From the NCBI GenBank assembly GCA_041392805.1, contig JAWKLJ010000001.1, positions 3,348,001-3,412,000 of the forward strand: a stretch of 64,000 nucleotides of DNA, written 5' to 3'. Shown piece after piece: positions 51,113 through 60,411 of the stretch (positions are counted from its first letter, which is position 1; every line of letters begins with the position of its first letter). A program made the translations under genes and the position numbers. Below the pieces are notes generated by a model. The model was not told the origin of the DNA and did not search any database. It saw only the letters and a list, made by a program, of their open reading frames with translations. The DNA is from Saprospiraceae bacterium (GTDB lineage Bacteria > Bacteroidota > Bacteroidia > Chitinophagales > Saprospiraceae).

Positions 51113-52183
51113 TCAAGAATCAGCTAACTCCTCGGCGGCTGACCTCGATGGCTTGCCATTCTTTTTAGCATCAGGTTCACCTTGGCCAGTTATCTTAGCC
51201 TTTATTTTTAGTTCAATCTCTTTCGCTACTTCTGGGTTATCCATTAAGAATAATTTAGCAGCTTCTCGGCCCTGCGCAATTTTGGCATCATTATAGGCAT
51301 ACCATGCACCACTTTTTTCAATAATATCGTGGTCTACCCCCAGGTCGACGATCTCACCCGTTTTGGAAATACCCTCTCCAAAGACAATATCAAATTCTGC
51401 TACACGGAAAGGAGGAGCCAATTTGTTTTTGACAACCTTAACCTTAACATGGTTACCCGTCACATTGCCTTCTTTATCTTTGATAGCCGCCCCTGTTTTT
51501 CGAATATCTAATCGGATGGACGCATAAAACTTCAGTGCGTTACCCCCTGTTGTCGTCTCTGGGTTTCCGAACATCACTCCAATTTTCTCCCTCAACTGGT
51601 TGATGAAAATACAACAGGCCCCTGTCTTACCAATAGTTGCCGTCAATTTCCTCATTGCCTGGGACATCAAACGTGCCTGTAAGCCCATTTTAGAATCTCC
51701 CATTTCTCCTTCTATCTCACTTCTGGGCACCAAGGCAGCTACAGAATCCACGACAATAATGTCAATTGCGCCTGACCGAATCAAGTTTTCTGTAATCTCC
51801 AGGGCTTGTTCGCCATTATCTGGCTGAGAAATCAACAGGTTGTCGGTATCGACGCCTAATGATTCTGCATACGATCGGTCGAAAGCATGTTCTGCATCAA
51901 TAAAAGCAGCAATACCGCCTTGTTTTTGGCATTCTGCTATGGCATGTATTGAAAGTGTGGTTTTACCAGAAGATTCAGGGCCGTAAATTTCTACCACCCG
52001 GCCTTTGGGAAATCCATTAATGCCAAGTGCAATGTCCAAGCCCAAGGAACCACTAGGAATGATCTCTGCTTGAATAATTTGTTTATCGCCCAAGCGCATA
52101 ATGGTGCCCTTTCCGTATGTTTTCTCTATACGATCAACGGTAAGTTGTAGGGCTTTTAGTTTAGCATCTTTATCATTTGACAT
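51113..52183 (-). CDS. recA: Recombinase RecA
   Basis: The 356-residue RecA recombinase. Walker A is GPESSGKT at residues 68-75; family motifs AFIDAEHAFDRSYAESLG, LLISQPDNGEQALEI, IIVVDSVAALVPRSEIEGEMG and INQLREKIGVMFGNPETTTG are all present. The C-terminal tail is rich in Lys and Ser with the acidic tip. Its promoter is clear: TATATTTG with a CTTG box 20 nt upstream (52229-52259). No LexA box was recognised. Confidence 0.98.
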   Translation of the reverse strand: MSNDKDAKLKALQLTVDRIEKTYGKGTIMRLGDKQIIQAEIIPSGSLGLDIALGINGFPKGRVVEIYGPESSGKTTLSIHAIAECQKQGGIAAFIDAEHAFDRSYAESLGVDTDNLLISQPDNGEQALEITENLIRSGAIDIIVVDSVAALVPRSEIEGEMGDSKMGLQARLMSQAMRKLTATIGKTGACCIFINQLREKIGVMFGNPETTTGGNALKFYASIRLDIRKTGAAIKDKEGNVTGNHVKVKVVKNKLAPPFRVAEFDIVFGEGISKTGEIVDLGVDHDIIEKSGAWYAYNDAKIAQGREAAKLFLMDNPEVAKEIELKIKAKITGQGEPDAKKNGKPSRSAAEELADS

Positions 52184-52228
52184 GGAGTAAAATTTTCTCG
52201 TTATTCAACTTTTCGTTTTAATTATACG

Positions 52229-52259
52229 CAAATATAAATTTTTTGTTTCTTTTTTGCAA
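52229..52259 (-). promoter_or_regulatory. recA promoter (Bacteroidota type)
   Basis: On the minus strand TTG (52257-52259), 20 bases, TATATTTG (52229-52236). The -7 element fits TAnnTTTG exactly; the -33 element is CTTG rather than TTTG. The start codon is at 52183, leaving a leader of about 40 nt. Confidence 0.65.
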
Positions 52260-52336
52260 GCGTACAAGCGAAAAGTTACAATTTATTTACTAGTAATGGT
52301 AAACCAATAACTAAATAATTGCAATGGAGCCTACAG

Positions 52337-52373
52337 AAAGAGCCCTTAGCGGTAATCCACTAAGGGCTCTTTC
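52337..52373. terminator. Terminator downstream of the 79-aa gene
   Basis: AAAGAGCCCTTAG (52337-52349) and CTAAGGGCTCTTT (52360-52372) form a 13-bp perfect stem. It follows the minus-strand small gene, whose stop is at 52392. Confidence 0.8.
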
Positions 52374-52391
52374 AAACTAAATCAGTCTCCA

Positions 52392-52631
52392 TTACTTACA
52401 GCAACTCTCCTGAGCTGTTCTTTCGCTGTAACGCAAAATGTTTTGAATACTACTTCCCTTCGGGCTGAAAGTCACTCTGGGCAATTGTTGATACGCATTG
52501 TTTAGGGCATCAAACTCTTCGCGTAGATCCAAATTAGATTGCAATTCTTCGCGAATTCCTAAAGTATCCGTAGCGGAAGTTTCGCGGTACAAAAACTGAA
52601 TAAGTTGATTAGGTGTAAAGTTTTTCTTCAT
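52392..52631 (-). CDS. Conserved small protein, upstream of recA
   Basis: A 79-residue, probably cytoplasmic protein: KKNFTPNQLIQFLYRETSAT, EELQSNLDLREEFDALNNAY and SIQNILRYSERTAQE. It looks like a conserved small protein of Bacteroidota, with a helical core similar to short anti-sigma-like N-domains. The start at ATG 52631 is preferred over 52682, which would add a Phe/Ile-rich stretch. The C-terminus ends in two Cys plus Lys. Function unknown. Confidence 0.7.
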   Translation of the reverse strand: MKKNFTPNQLIQFLYRETSATDTLGIREELQSNLDLREEFDALNNAYQQLPRVTFSPKGSSIQNILRYSERTAQESCCK

Positions 52632-52966
52632 AAAGAAATTTGATTTTTGTAGATAAATATCATCAATAAAACAACTAATCATCTTATATTATTGCACAGC
52701 ATCTGTTTTTTTTATCATTACTTAAATAAAGTTCTGCAAAACACTTAAATCCCAGATTATAAACAAACCTTCAGAGGCTACTTCCGACCAGCCCTACGCG
52801 CACGTATTGCTTAATTGGCTCATACCTACGGCGTGATTGGGGCTTTATCTCACCGGGGCACCAAGGGGAAACCCCGATGGGATTGGATACCCACAAACAC
52901 CAGAAGTTAGCAGGGAAATGGCAGGGTCAAACGTCTGATGTCAAGCCCGACCTTCGCGACTTCCGA
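52632..52966. other. Non-coding stretch with a GC-rich hairpin
   Basis: 335 bp. The part nearest the 79-aa gene is AT-rich and may hold its promoter. CGGGG (52854-52858) and CCCCG (52872-52876) form a short stem. No ORF is convincing. The sequence around 52770-52960 is more GC-rich than its surroundings and could be a degenerate repeat. Confidence 0.4.
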
Positions 52967-53398
52967 TTACCCCTTCACCCGATACCAAGTCTGGGTTCGG
53001 TACAATCCAGTCCAATGTTTTCCCCTAACTTTTAATACTTCCGTATTTCCATCTTCAAACCAGATGCTACAGTTGTAATCATTACCACTCTCAGGATCGA
53101 GGATAGTACCTCCCTTCCAATAATCTTTATTGGCCTGTAGGTTTTCGATAATTACCAAACCAAGTACCGGTTTATCTTTTTTATCTCCTTTGCATTCGTC
53201 ACATACAACGCCTGGTTCACTTTTCAACAATTTGGAGATTTTGCCAAAAAACCGGCCATTTTGTTCATAAATTTCCACATGAGAACGAGCTTCCCCAGAG
53301 TTATCATCAATTGTTTTCCAGGTACCAACAGGAGATTGGGCGATGGCATATAGACTAGATGTCAAAAATAAAAAGGTATATAAAATAGACTTTTTCAT
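52967..53398 (-). CDS. DUF2147 family exported protein
   Basis: A 143-residue secreted protein with signal peptide (KKSILYTFLFLTSSLYAIAQ) and the DUF2147 pattern: SPVGTWKTIDDNSGEARSHV, IYEQNGRFFGKISKLL, CDECKGDKKDKPVLGLVII, then DPESGNDYNCSIWFED, LKVRGKHWTGLYRTQTW. The two Cys in CDEC are typical. I chose the ATG at 53398 because it starts the signal peptide. The frame is open further upstream, overlapping the ATL gene. The family is widespread; function unknown. Confidence 0.88.
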   Translation of the reverse strand: MKKSILYTFLFLTSSLYAIAQSPVGTWKTIDDNSGEARSHVEIYEQNGRFFGKISKLLKSEPGVVCDECKGDKKDKPVLGLVIIENLQANKDYWKGGTILDPESGNDYNCSIWFEDGNTEVLKVRGKHWTGLYRTQTWYRVKG

Positions 53399-53481
53399 AT
53401 GTTCAACATTTTTTCTTAAAAAACGTCCTTTTGACTTAATTGTTGTAAAAGGTATGGATGGAATAAGTGGAATGATCATTT

Positions 53482-53808
53482 TCATTTCTCGTCCAATTCT
53501 TCGGGATGCCACAACAAAGCTTTAAAGTCCCTTACGCAGTTGTCCTCAACAACTACTCCTTCTTGCTCTAGCAATTCCTGCATTCTGCTGGGCGGGTGGA
53601 AGTGGACTCTCCCTGATAATTCCCCTTTGCGATTTACCACCCGATGAGCAGGAATCCCCTGTTCGCCACAATTATTCAATGCCCAACCCACCATGCGGGC
53701 AGAACCTAAGGCCAGGTAATCAGCAATGGCACCATAAGTACTGATGCGACCATATGGAATGAGGCGCGTCACTTCAAAGACGAGTTCGTAGTAATTTGGT
53801 TTTTCCAT
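53482..53808 (-). CDS. Alkyltransferase-like (ATL) protein, MGMT family without Cys
   Basis: A 108-residue protein matching the DNA-binding domain of O6-alkylguanine-DNA alkyltransferase: LVFEVTRLIPYGRISTYGAI, ALGSARMVGWALNNC and HRVVNRKGELSG. The active-site motif PCHRV is replaced by PAHRV, so it cannot accept an alkyl group. ATL proteins bind alkylated bases and hand them to nucleotide excision repair; some have Trp and others Ala at this site. The ATG at 53808 is used, since upstream residues do not match. It is divergent from the TrpF-like gene with only 19 bp between the ATGs. Confidence 0.9.
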   Translation of the reverse strand: MEKPNYYELVFEVTRLIPYGRISTYGAIADYLALGSARMVGWALNNCGEQGIPAHRVVNRKGELSGRVHFHPPSRMQELLEQEGVVVEDNCVRDFKALLWHPEELDEK

Positions 53809-53815
53809 ATTTTTA

Positions 53816-53823
53816 TACCTTTG
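53816..53823 (+). promoter_or_regulatory. Candidate -7 box directly before the TrpF-like gene
   Basis: TACCTTTG matches TAnnTTTG and lies only four bases before the ATG at 53828, so any transcript from it would be nearly leaderless. A TTTG is at 53795-53798 with a 17-bp spacer, shorter than the usual 19-21. It lies between the divergent ATL gene and this gene. Confidence 0.4.
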
Positions 53824-53827
53824 TGAA

Positions 53828-54478
53828 ATGTTAAAAACCAAAGTTAAAGCCAATTCAATAACAAACCTTACAGATGCGCGATATTTTGCAGCCTGGGAAG
53901 TCGAATGGTTGGGATTTAATCTGAATCAAGGGGCAGCAGACTATATTGAGCCGACGCTTCTCAAAGCCATTAAGGAGTGGGTAGATGGGGTGAAGTTTGT
54001 TGGTGAATTCGATTTATCGTCCGCTGATGAGGTGAATGAGATCATCCAAACCCTTGGGTTGGATGCGGCTCAATTGGGGATGTTCACGCCACTGGCAACT
54101 TTCCAGCAACTAGAGTATGCCACCACCTTGTTCAAAGAAATTGTCATTGAAAAAGAGACTACGCTTGCCGCAATAAAAACACACATCGAAGCTTTTGCTC
54201 CTTACGTCAAAGCTTTTGTTTTAAATTTTGATAAAAACAATATCAGTTGGTCGGACGCACAAAGTCATAACCACTTAGATGTAGCCCAACTTACGACCCT
54301 CTGCCAGGCTTTTCCAATTATCTTTAGCCTGACTATGCCGCCCAGCACCTTAATAGATTTCCTGGCCGAAGTCCAACCCTTTGGCTGGAGTGTCAAAGGC
54401 GGGGCAGAGGAAAAAGTCGGTTTTAAGTCTTTTGACGAGTTGGATGACTTCTTTGAGGTATTGGAAGAAGAGGTGTAG
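53828..54478 (+). CDS. TrpF-like protein lacking the catalytic cysteine
   Basis: A 216-residue protein with the start and end of a phosphoribosylanthranilate isomerase (TIM barrel): SITNLTDARYFAAWEVEWLG at the N-terminus, and WSVKGGAEEKVGFKSFDELD at the C-terminus. In true TrpF the start reads KICGITN with a catalytic Cys. Here the equivalent is KANSITN, and the second catalytic Asp region (LLDTK-type) reads VLNFDK. No tryptophan genes are nearby. It is probably not a functional TrpF; a reassigned role is likely. Conserved paralogues of this kind exist in Bacteroidota, as far as I recall. Confidence 0.7.
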   Translation: MLKTKVKANSITNLTDARYFAAWEVEWLGFNLNQGAADYIEPTLLKAIKEWVDGVKFVGEFDLSSADEVNEIIQTLGLDAAQLGMFTPLATFQQLEYATTLFKEIVIEKETTLAAIKTHIEAFAPYVKAFVLNFDKNNISWSDAQSHNHLDVAQLTTLCQAFPIIFSLTMPPSTLIDFLAEVQPFGWSVKGGAEEKVGFKSFDELDDFFEVLEEEV

Positions 54479-54637
54479 GTTGAAGTTTGAAAAAGACTTA
54501 GAAGCATGTTGGGGCTAGCGCCAAGGGCCTTAGACCCCAAGCAGATAGCACCCAATTAATGTGAAAACACAGGTACATTTGACACTACTGAATCATTCTA
54601 GTCCTTCATTACTCCACATCCAAACATATTTCAACCC

Positions 54638-57040
54638 TTACTCATAGCGCAAGGCTTCTACCGGATTACCACTGGCTGCCTTTAAGGCATGATAACTAGT
54701 CGTTGCCATGGTGATTAAAACCACCAGCATAAAGGCAATACCATACATCCAATAGTTCATATGGGTATGATAGCTAAAGGTATCCAACCATTGGGTCATA
54801 AAGTAAAAAGCGGCAACGAAAGCAGGAATAGCAGCCACTGCCACTAAAATGATAAAGTTATGGGTAAGCAGGTACACTATATCTGTTGTCTTTGCGCCCA
54901 GAACCCTTCGCACCCCAATTTCCTTGGTGCGCTGCGCAGCGGTAAAAGAGGCCAAGCCTAACAGCCCAAGACAAGCTACGACGATCATAAGCAAACTAAA
55001 AAGCGTAAAGATGCGTGCCCGTACCTGGTCAGCTTCATATAATTCCATAAAAGTAGCATCCACAAAATCAAATTCGAAAGGCGTATTAGGAAAAACCTCC
55101 TGCCATTGTTGATTGATAAAATCGATGGTTTTAGAAAGCTCAGTAGGGTTTTGTGGATCAAGGCGAACGTGCACCTGGCCATTGTTAAAGCGAGGAAAAA
55201 ATAATAAGGCCTCAATCGGATCATATAAAGAGCGTTGGTGAAAATCCTTCACTACGCCGATCACTTTGGACATAGGGAGGGTATCATTTCCACTAGTCTG
55301 TATCCTTCGTCCAATCGGATCTTCCCACCCCATCCGTTTTACCATAGCTTCATTCACCACAACCGAAAGGGTGCTATCTGAGCCAAATTCAGCGCTATAA
55401 TCACGGCCAGCTACAAAAGGTATATCCATGGTAGAAAAAAAGTCAAAATCTACGGCATAATTATCCACCCCATATGTTTCCATGGTACCTGCTGCACTTT
55501 CTACCGTCATGACTTGTTTTCCAGCACCCTCTCCCGGCGAGGTGGAGGCAGTACCTAAAGATTTGATCTTGGGATTTTGAAGTAATTTTTCTCGAATGAC
55601 GGGGTATTTTTCCCTAGCCTGCCTGCCTTGCAATGAAAAAGTCAGTACATGTTCTTTATCAAAACCGAGGTCTTTGGTTCGCAGGTAATTCATCTGGTCG
55701 TAGATAATCCCAGTGCCAATGATCATAAACAAGGTAATGGCAAATTGCACAGCTACCAATACTTTGCGCAAGACAGGATTGCCCGTACCTTTTGATAAAC
55801 TGCCCTTCAGTACCTCAATGGGCTGAAAGGCTGATAAGTAAAACGCGGGATAGCTACCAGCGAGGATTCCCGTTAAGAAAACAAAACCAGCGGCCCCTAA
55901 TAAAACCGGTTTTGACCAAAGCAGGGTTCGCTTCAATTCTAGCCCAAACGTATTGTTGAATAGCGGTAAAAGCACTAAGACCAATACAAAACTTATGGCG
56001 ATGGCGATGACCGTAAATAGCAGCGACTCAACCAGAAATTGGCTAATTAATTGTTTTCGCTCTGATCCAAGTACCTTTCGAACGCCTACTTCCAAGGCTC
56101 GTTTGGTGGCGCGGGCCGTCGATAAATTCATGTAATTAATGCAAGCCAACAACAACATGAAAAAAGCAACGATTCCAAATATATACAGAAACCCGATCTC
56201 CCCTAGCGGCTCCGGTTCTCCTTCAAAGTTGGACTTAAGATGGATATCCGTCAAAGGGATCAATTCGTATTTGACCTTTATGCCCATTTCGTCAAAAATA
56301 ACGGCTACAAAGTTTTCTACCACATCGGGTAATTTGGCAGCAAAGCCAGCTACATCAGCGCCTTCCTTGAGTAATACATAGGTATAGATTCCAAAACCAC
56401 CCCAACTCCCCGCGCTGGGATTATTCAAACCAGGAATGCTGTTGGCGGAAATCATAGCATTGGCAATCAAATGGGAATGATGAGGCATATCTTTATACAC
56501 ACCTGTTACTTTATAATTTCGATCGCTCGGGGTCTTGAGCACTTCTCCGATCGGGTTGTTTTTACCAAAGATCCGATCGGCGACTGATTCACTCAAGGCA
56601 ATAGAATTAGGTTCTCTTAAAGCCGTTCCAGCCTCTCCTTTGATAAAATCAAAACTAAAAACATCCATCACGGTAGAATCCACCAAAAACACTTTTTCCT
56701 CAAAGAAAAAATTGTCTTTGTACTGAAGATTCGTTCGACCATTTGGAATAAACCGAACATACTGCTCTACCTCAGGGTAGTCCTCTTTCAATTGGAGGGC
56801 AAGTGGCGTTTGCGTCACTGACCATCGAAAAGCATTATCTGGTTCGGTAATATCGGACGATATCCGGTAGATACGATTTGCTTTCGCATGGTACTTATCA
56901 AAACGGTTTTCTTCTGTAATAAATAAAAGAATGAAAAGCGAGGAGGCAATACCAATGGTCAGGCCTATAACATTGAGCAGGGTATAACCAGGCTGTCGCC
57001 TGAAATTGCGCAAGGCAATGGTAAGGTAATTACTTAACAT
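54638..57040 (-). CDS. FtsX/MacB-type ABC transporter permease
   Basis: An 800-residue integral membrane protein with two FtsX modules: a first helix (GYTLLNVIGLTIGIASSLFI), a periplasmic MacB-PCD domain (residues about 50-270), three helices with the FtsX motif (NLSTARATKRALEVGVRKVL), a second periplasmic domain, and the final three helices (ERTKEIGVRRVLGAKTTDIV-like QRTKEIGVRRVLGAKTTDIV). Bacteroidota carry many such permeases without a neighbouring ATPase, and none is encoded here. Related proteins export peptides or drive lipoprotein transport. Substrate unknown. Confidence 0.92.
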   Translation of the reverse strand: MLSNYLTIALRNFRRQPGYTLLNVIGLTIGIASSLFILLFITEENRFDKYHAKANRIYRISSDITEPDNAFRWSVTQTPLALQLKEDYPEVEQYVRFIPNGRTNLQYKDNFFFEEKVFLVDSTVMDVFSFDFIKGEAGTALREPNSIALSESVADRIFGKNNPIGEVLKTPSDRNYKVTGVYKDMPHHSHLIANAMISANSIPGLNNPSAGSWGGFGIYTYVLLKEGADVAGFAAKLPDVVENFVAVIFDEMGIKVKYELIPLTDIHLKSNFEGEPEPLGEIGFLYIFGIVAFFMLLLACINYMNLSTARATKRALEVGVRKVLGSERKQLISQFLVESLLFTVIAIAISFVLVLVLLPLFNNTFGLELKRTLLWSKPVLLGAAGFVFLTGILAGSYPAFYLSAFQPIEVLKGSLSKGTGNPVLRKVLVAVQFAITLFMIIGTGIIYDQMNYLRTKDLGFDKEHVLTFSLQGRQAREKYPVIREKLLQNPKIKSLGTASTSPGEGAGKQVMTVESAAGTMETYGVDNYAVDFDFFSTMDIPFVAGRDYSAEFGSDSTLSVVVNEAMVKRMGWEDPIGRRIQTSGNDTLPMSKVIGVVKDFHQRSLYDPIEALLFFPRFNNGQVHVRLDPQNPTELSKTIDFINQQWQEVFPNTPFEFDFVDATFMELYEADQVRARIFTLFSLLMIVVACLGLLGLASFTAAQRTKEIGVRRVLGAKTTDIVYLLTHNFIILVAVAAIPAFVAAFYFMTQWLDTFSYHTHMNYWMYGIAFMLVVLITMATTSYHALKAASGNPVEALRYE

Positions 57041-57480
57041 GTCGGGTGCAGGTTTTAATTGTTACGCGCTAATGCAAAAAAGGACGTTCTCAACGGCAAA
57101 TAGTTGCATCGCTTGTTTAAAAATACGAAGACTTTCGTATCCTGAGATAAATAATCCTGCTCAATATGTTAAGAAAATCTTAAAACTGTGTGAGAAGAAA
57201 ATTTTCGTCATATGATATTCTTTAATATAAAAACAAGACTCCCAGCTTGTAAAAAAGTTATCCCCCAATCCAAAGTAAGCTTCTTTTTTTATCCCTGCAC
57301 ATATCAAAATTTCAGGTCACGCTGCTGGCTGTGAAGTGCTATTGTTTTGACTGGTCCAAAGTAAAGTGTGTTGGTTTTAGCAACTTAAGCATCGATACTT
57401 TGCCTTTCTATCAATAACCTGCTTTGCCTGAACAGCAGTGTACCTCAAGCTATTTTTTTAATTTTTAAGACCGAAAACCG
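57041..57480. other. Non-coding stretch before the adhesin gene
   Basis: 440 bp between divergently transcribed genes. It is of average composition with AT-rich patches near 57170-57240. I see no ORF, strong hairpin or clear promoter; both flanking genes must be controlled from here. Confidence 0.4.
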
Positions 57481-59733
57481 ATGACATCCACACACCTTCC
57501 AAAACGGGGCATACCTATGCTCTTACTCGTCTTATGTCTGCCAATGGCGTATGTATATTCTTCTAAGCATAGCATACCCATTTCTCCGTCCAATAAGGAT
57601 AAGCTTGAATGCAAGCACACACCTGGCCCTTCACATGAACAGTTACATCATCCTTATGACCCGAAACTCCAGTCATATTATAAATCAGCTCCTGCAGAAC
57701 TTAATACCTGCGAAAATATTGGTTTCGAATTAAATGACTTTAGTGGCTGGATAGGGATGACCGGAGAAAATGGCGAAATCACGGCCAATGGCATTATTCC
57801 GGGTAGGCATACCCTGACCAACAGAGGCGGCATTGATCCGGTGGTTCCCACCCTTTCCACTGTTGCTCCCGGCAGCCATTATTCTGTCCGATTGGGAAAT
57901 GACGGTACTGATTACGAAGTAGATCGCCTGACGACCTCCTTTCAGGTCACAGCTGATAACAATTTGTTTTCGTACCAGTTTGCCGTTGTCCTGGAAGACC
58001 CTGGCCATACGCCCGAGGAGCAACCACGTTTTGAAATTGCCGCCTTCGACGAAAATGGGGTTTTAATTCCTTGTACCTATTACCTTGTCATTGCGGCGGA
58101 AGATATTGAAGGTTTCCAATCACTGGGAGACATCCGCTACCGCGATTGGTCGACCGTTAGCCTCGATCTTTCCCAGTACATTGGCCAAAAGGTCACCATT
58201 CGTTTTACGACCGTAGACTGTGCTAAAGGGGGGCATTTTGGTTATGCCTATATCGATGCGGAATGTATGGTAGCTGAACTCAGCATCAAATGCAATGACC
58301 TGGCCATTTGTGAAAATCCAGCAGCATTTTGTGCAGATGCAACGAGTTATACCATCACAGCACCTCCTGGATTCAACAACTATCACTGGAATACGGGTGA
58401 AACCACGCGAGCTATTAAAGTGGAGGCACCAGTACCAGGTGCTTTGTATTCCGTTTCTTTCAACAATTTTACCTCCGGAGAATTTGGGGATTGTATGATC
58501 AGCCTTGACATGACTATTCCTACGCCGCCACCCCCGCCAGTCATAGCCAGCGATGAGCAGGTTTACATTTGTCGGGATGCTCCTATCCAACTGGATGCTG
58601 GAGCCGATTTTTCGCATTACAATTGGTCCAATGGCCTCCATACCCAAACGATTACCATTGAAAACATTGGAGACTACAGCGTTACCGTAACAGACGCCCA
58701 TGGCTGTCGCGCCGACAAAGACATCAACGTCAGCAAAGGGACGAACCCGCAAATTAGCGTGTCCAAAATTGATGCTTCCTGTGTTGGTCAGGCTGACGGC
58801 AGTGCCGCTTTCACCCTCCTTAACCACCTGGAAGGCATTGGTGTACAATGGAGCACAGGCGCCAACACACCTGAGATCGAAGGCCTTAGCGCTGGCGAAT
58901 ATTGCCTAACGGTAAGCGACGCCATAGGTTGTTCTGTTACGGAATGTATCCAGATTACCACTCCGCCTCCCTTGTCGATCGTCACTGAACCCATAGATAA
59001 TCCTTGCTACGGTTTCTCAGATGGACGAATAAATATCCAAACCAGTGGTGGGGTCGCGCCCTATCTACATGCCATCGGCTCCAATTCGTTTTATCCAACC
59101 AATACCTTTGGTGGTTTGGCAGCTGGGGAGTATACCGTGACGGTTCAGGATGCCAATGGCTGTACCCTCAGCCAACGAACCCACATCCAGGAGCCTCCTG
59201 AGTTGAAAGTAGATGCCGGAGCTGATCTTTTCATTAACTTGAGTGAAACGGCAGCGCTGGAAGCCATTACAAATTTCCCCGTAGAGGCCTACCACTGGGA
59301 AGGGGATTTCTGGGAAAACTGTCAGGACTGCCCAGATCCAAGTGTTCGCCCTTTTTACTCCACCATTTATAAAGTGACGGTCACAGACGCAACAGGTTGC
59401 CAGGCGACGGATCAGCTCAATGTTTTTGTAGCCAAACCCAGAAACGTCTTCATTCCCAATGGCTTTTCGCCTAATAATGACAGCAGTAATGATATCTTTT
59501 TCATCAATGCGAGTGAGGAAGTTGCGCTTATTCGTTCCTTCCAAATTTACAGCCGGTGGGGCGAATTGATCAAAGAGCTATCGGAATTTCAACCCAATGA
59601 CCCCAGCTTTGGCTGGGACGGCCGCCACAAAGGCAAATTGGTCAATCCTGGGGTTTACGTATATGCTGCTGAGATTGAATTTATTGATGGGGTAAGGATG
59701 ATGTTTAAAGGAGATGTGACCTTGGTGAGGTGA
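57481..59733 (+). CDS. Adhesin-like protein with T9SS type B sorting domain
   Basis: A 750-residue secreted protein. After a signal peptide (LLLVLCLPMAYVYSSKH) comes a lectin-like beta domain, followed by Ig/PKD- and SprB-type repeats (SVSDAIGCSVTECIQITTPP-like; TVTVQDANGCTLSQ, PCYGFSDGRINIQTSGGVAP). The last 85 residues are the gliding-motility-associated C-terminal domain (FIPNGFSPNNDSSNDIFFI, WGELIKE, NPGVYVYAAEIEF), which directs export by the type IX secretion system. It is likely displayed on the cell surface. Transcript is probably single; a hairpin follows at 59758-59793. Confidence 0.92.
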   Translation: MTSTHLPKRGIPMLLLVLCLPMAYVYSSKHSIPISPSNKDKLECKHTPGPSHEQLHHPYDPKLQSYYKSAPAELNTCENIGFELNDFSGWIGMTGENGEITANGIIPGRHTLTNRGGIDPVVPTLSTVAPGSHYSVRLGNDGTDYEVDRLTTSFQVTADNNLFSYQFAVVLEDPGHTPEEQPRFEIAAFDENGVLIPCTYYLVIAAEDIEGFQSLGDIRYRDWSTVSLDLSQYIGQKVTIRFTTVDCAKGGHFGYAYIDAECMVAELSIKCNDLAICENPAAFCADATSYTITAPPGFNNYHWNTGETTRAIKVEAPVPGALYSVSFNNFTSGEFGDCMISLDMTIPTPPPPPVIASDEQVYICRDAPIQLDAGADFSHYNWSNGLHTQTITIENIGDYSVTVTDAHGCRADKDINVSKGTNPQISVSKIDASCVGQADGSAAFTLLNHLEGIGVQWSTGANTPEIEGLSAGEYCLTVSDAIGCSVTECIQITTPPPLSIVTEPIDNPCYGFSDGRINIQTSGGVAPYLHAIGSNSFYPTNTFGGLAAGEYTVTVQDANGCTLSQRTHIQEPPELKVDAGADLFINLSETAALEAITNFPVEAYHWEGDFWENCQDCPDPSVRPFYSTIYKVTVTDATGCQATDQLNVFVAKPRNVFIPNGFSPNNDSSNDIFFINASEEVALIRSFQIYSRWGELIKELSEFQPNDPSFGWDGRHKGKLVNPGVYVYAAEIEFIDGVRMMFKGDVTLVR

Positions 59734-59757
59734 AAAAAGCCGGAAATGTGAAAATCG

Positions 59758-59793
59758 GAAGTCGGAAATACCAAGTTGGCATTTTCCGACTTC
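59758..59793. terminator. Hairpin downstream of the adhesin gene
   Basis: GAAGTCGGAAA (59758-59768) and TTTCCGACTTC (59783-59793) make an 11-bp perfect stem. A weak T-run follows later. The same GGAAGTCGGAA type of repeat is frequent in Bacteroidota intergenic DNA, so it may be a repeat used as a terminator. Confidence 0.55.
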
Positions 59794-59981
59794 GCCTTTC
59801 CAATTTGGTTCTTTGACAATTTTAAAGAAAAGGGGGGATTAGATAAAAAACAAAAAGGAAGGAGATAGGAGACTAGTATGTTTTTTTGGTTTTTTAAGGC
59901 TTAAATGTAGATACTGAAAAAGTCGATCATTTAATAACTTAAACTTGCCATACTCCATATGAAGTGTTTTAAAGCAGGTTA

Positions 59982-60145
59982 AGAGCATGTTTGGAGGTCA
60001 CCCTTTGGGCCTAAAACTATCCCTTTTTCGCTGATACTTCGTTACTTTTTTCGTCCGTACCGAAGGGTATGAACTTCAAAAAGTGCCTAGTCTCAGCGAA
60101 AAATTGACACTTTTTGCCTCCAAAAGCGACCTCCAAACATGCTCT
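59982..60145. repeat. Palindromic MITE-like element C (164 bp)
   Basis: AGAGCATGTTTGGAGGTC (59982-59999) is perfectly inverted at 60128-60145. Inner TTTTTCGCTGA and TCAGCGAAAAA (about 60024-60034 and 60093-60103) also pair. Length and layout equal those of elements A and B, though the terminal sequences differ. No ORF. Confidence 0.8.
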
Positions 60146-60411
60146 AAAGCAACCCATTCTAAGAGACAGGTCAGGGATAAATGAAACCGTTGTTTTCTCT
60201 CCAATTAAAAGGAAGATGTGGCGCCACACTTCTTACTCCCTTAGTTGCCTAGTGGAGCTTACGCGCATGCCAAAACAAAAAACAGGTGTTTTGACACAAT
60301 CAAATATAGCCATGCCGGGTTTAAAAATTAATTAGCTCTTTTATATTTTATAACAAAAAAAAAGATTATTTTTAATTTCAAATTACTGTTTATCAATTTA
60401 TTATACCCGAA

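Larger units (their letters stand above)
59734..60411. other. 678-bp intergenic region with hairpin and element C
   Basis: Contains the hairpin 59758-59793 and the palindromic element 59982-60145. The last 70 bases before 60412 are AT-rich and may contain the promoter of the second LKSPWCN gene. No other ORF is convincing. Confidence 0.5.

Noticed and set aside
52700..52966. A third copy of the peptide module or of the conserved motif near recA
   Set aside because: The stretch has GGGG/CCCC pairs, but the 29-bp motif and a VKGG frame are absent.
60114..60335. 73-codon ORF at the right end of element C
   Set aside because: It begins inside the palindromic element and has no recognisable protein features.
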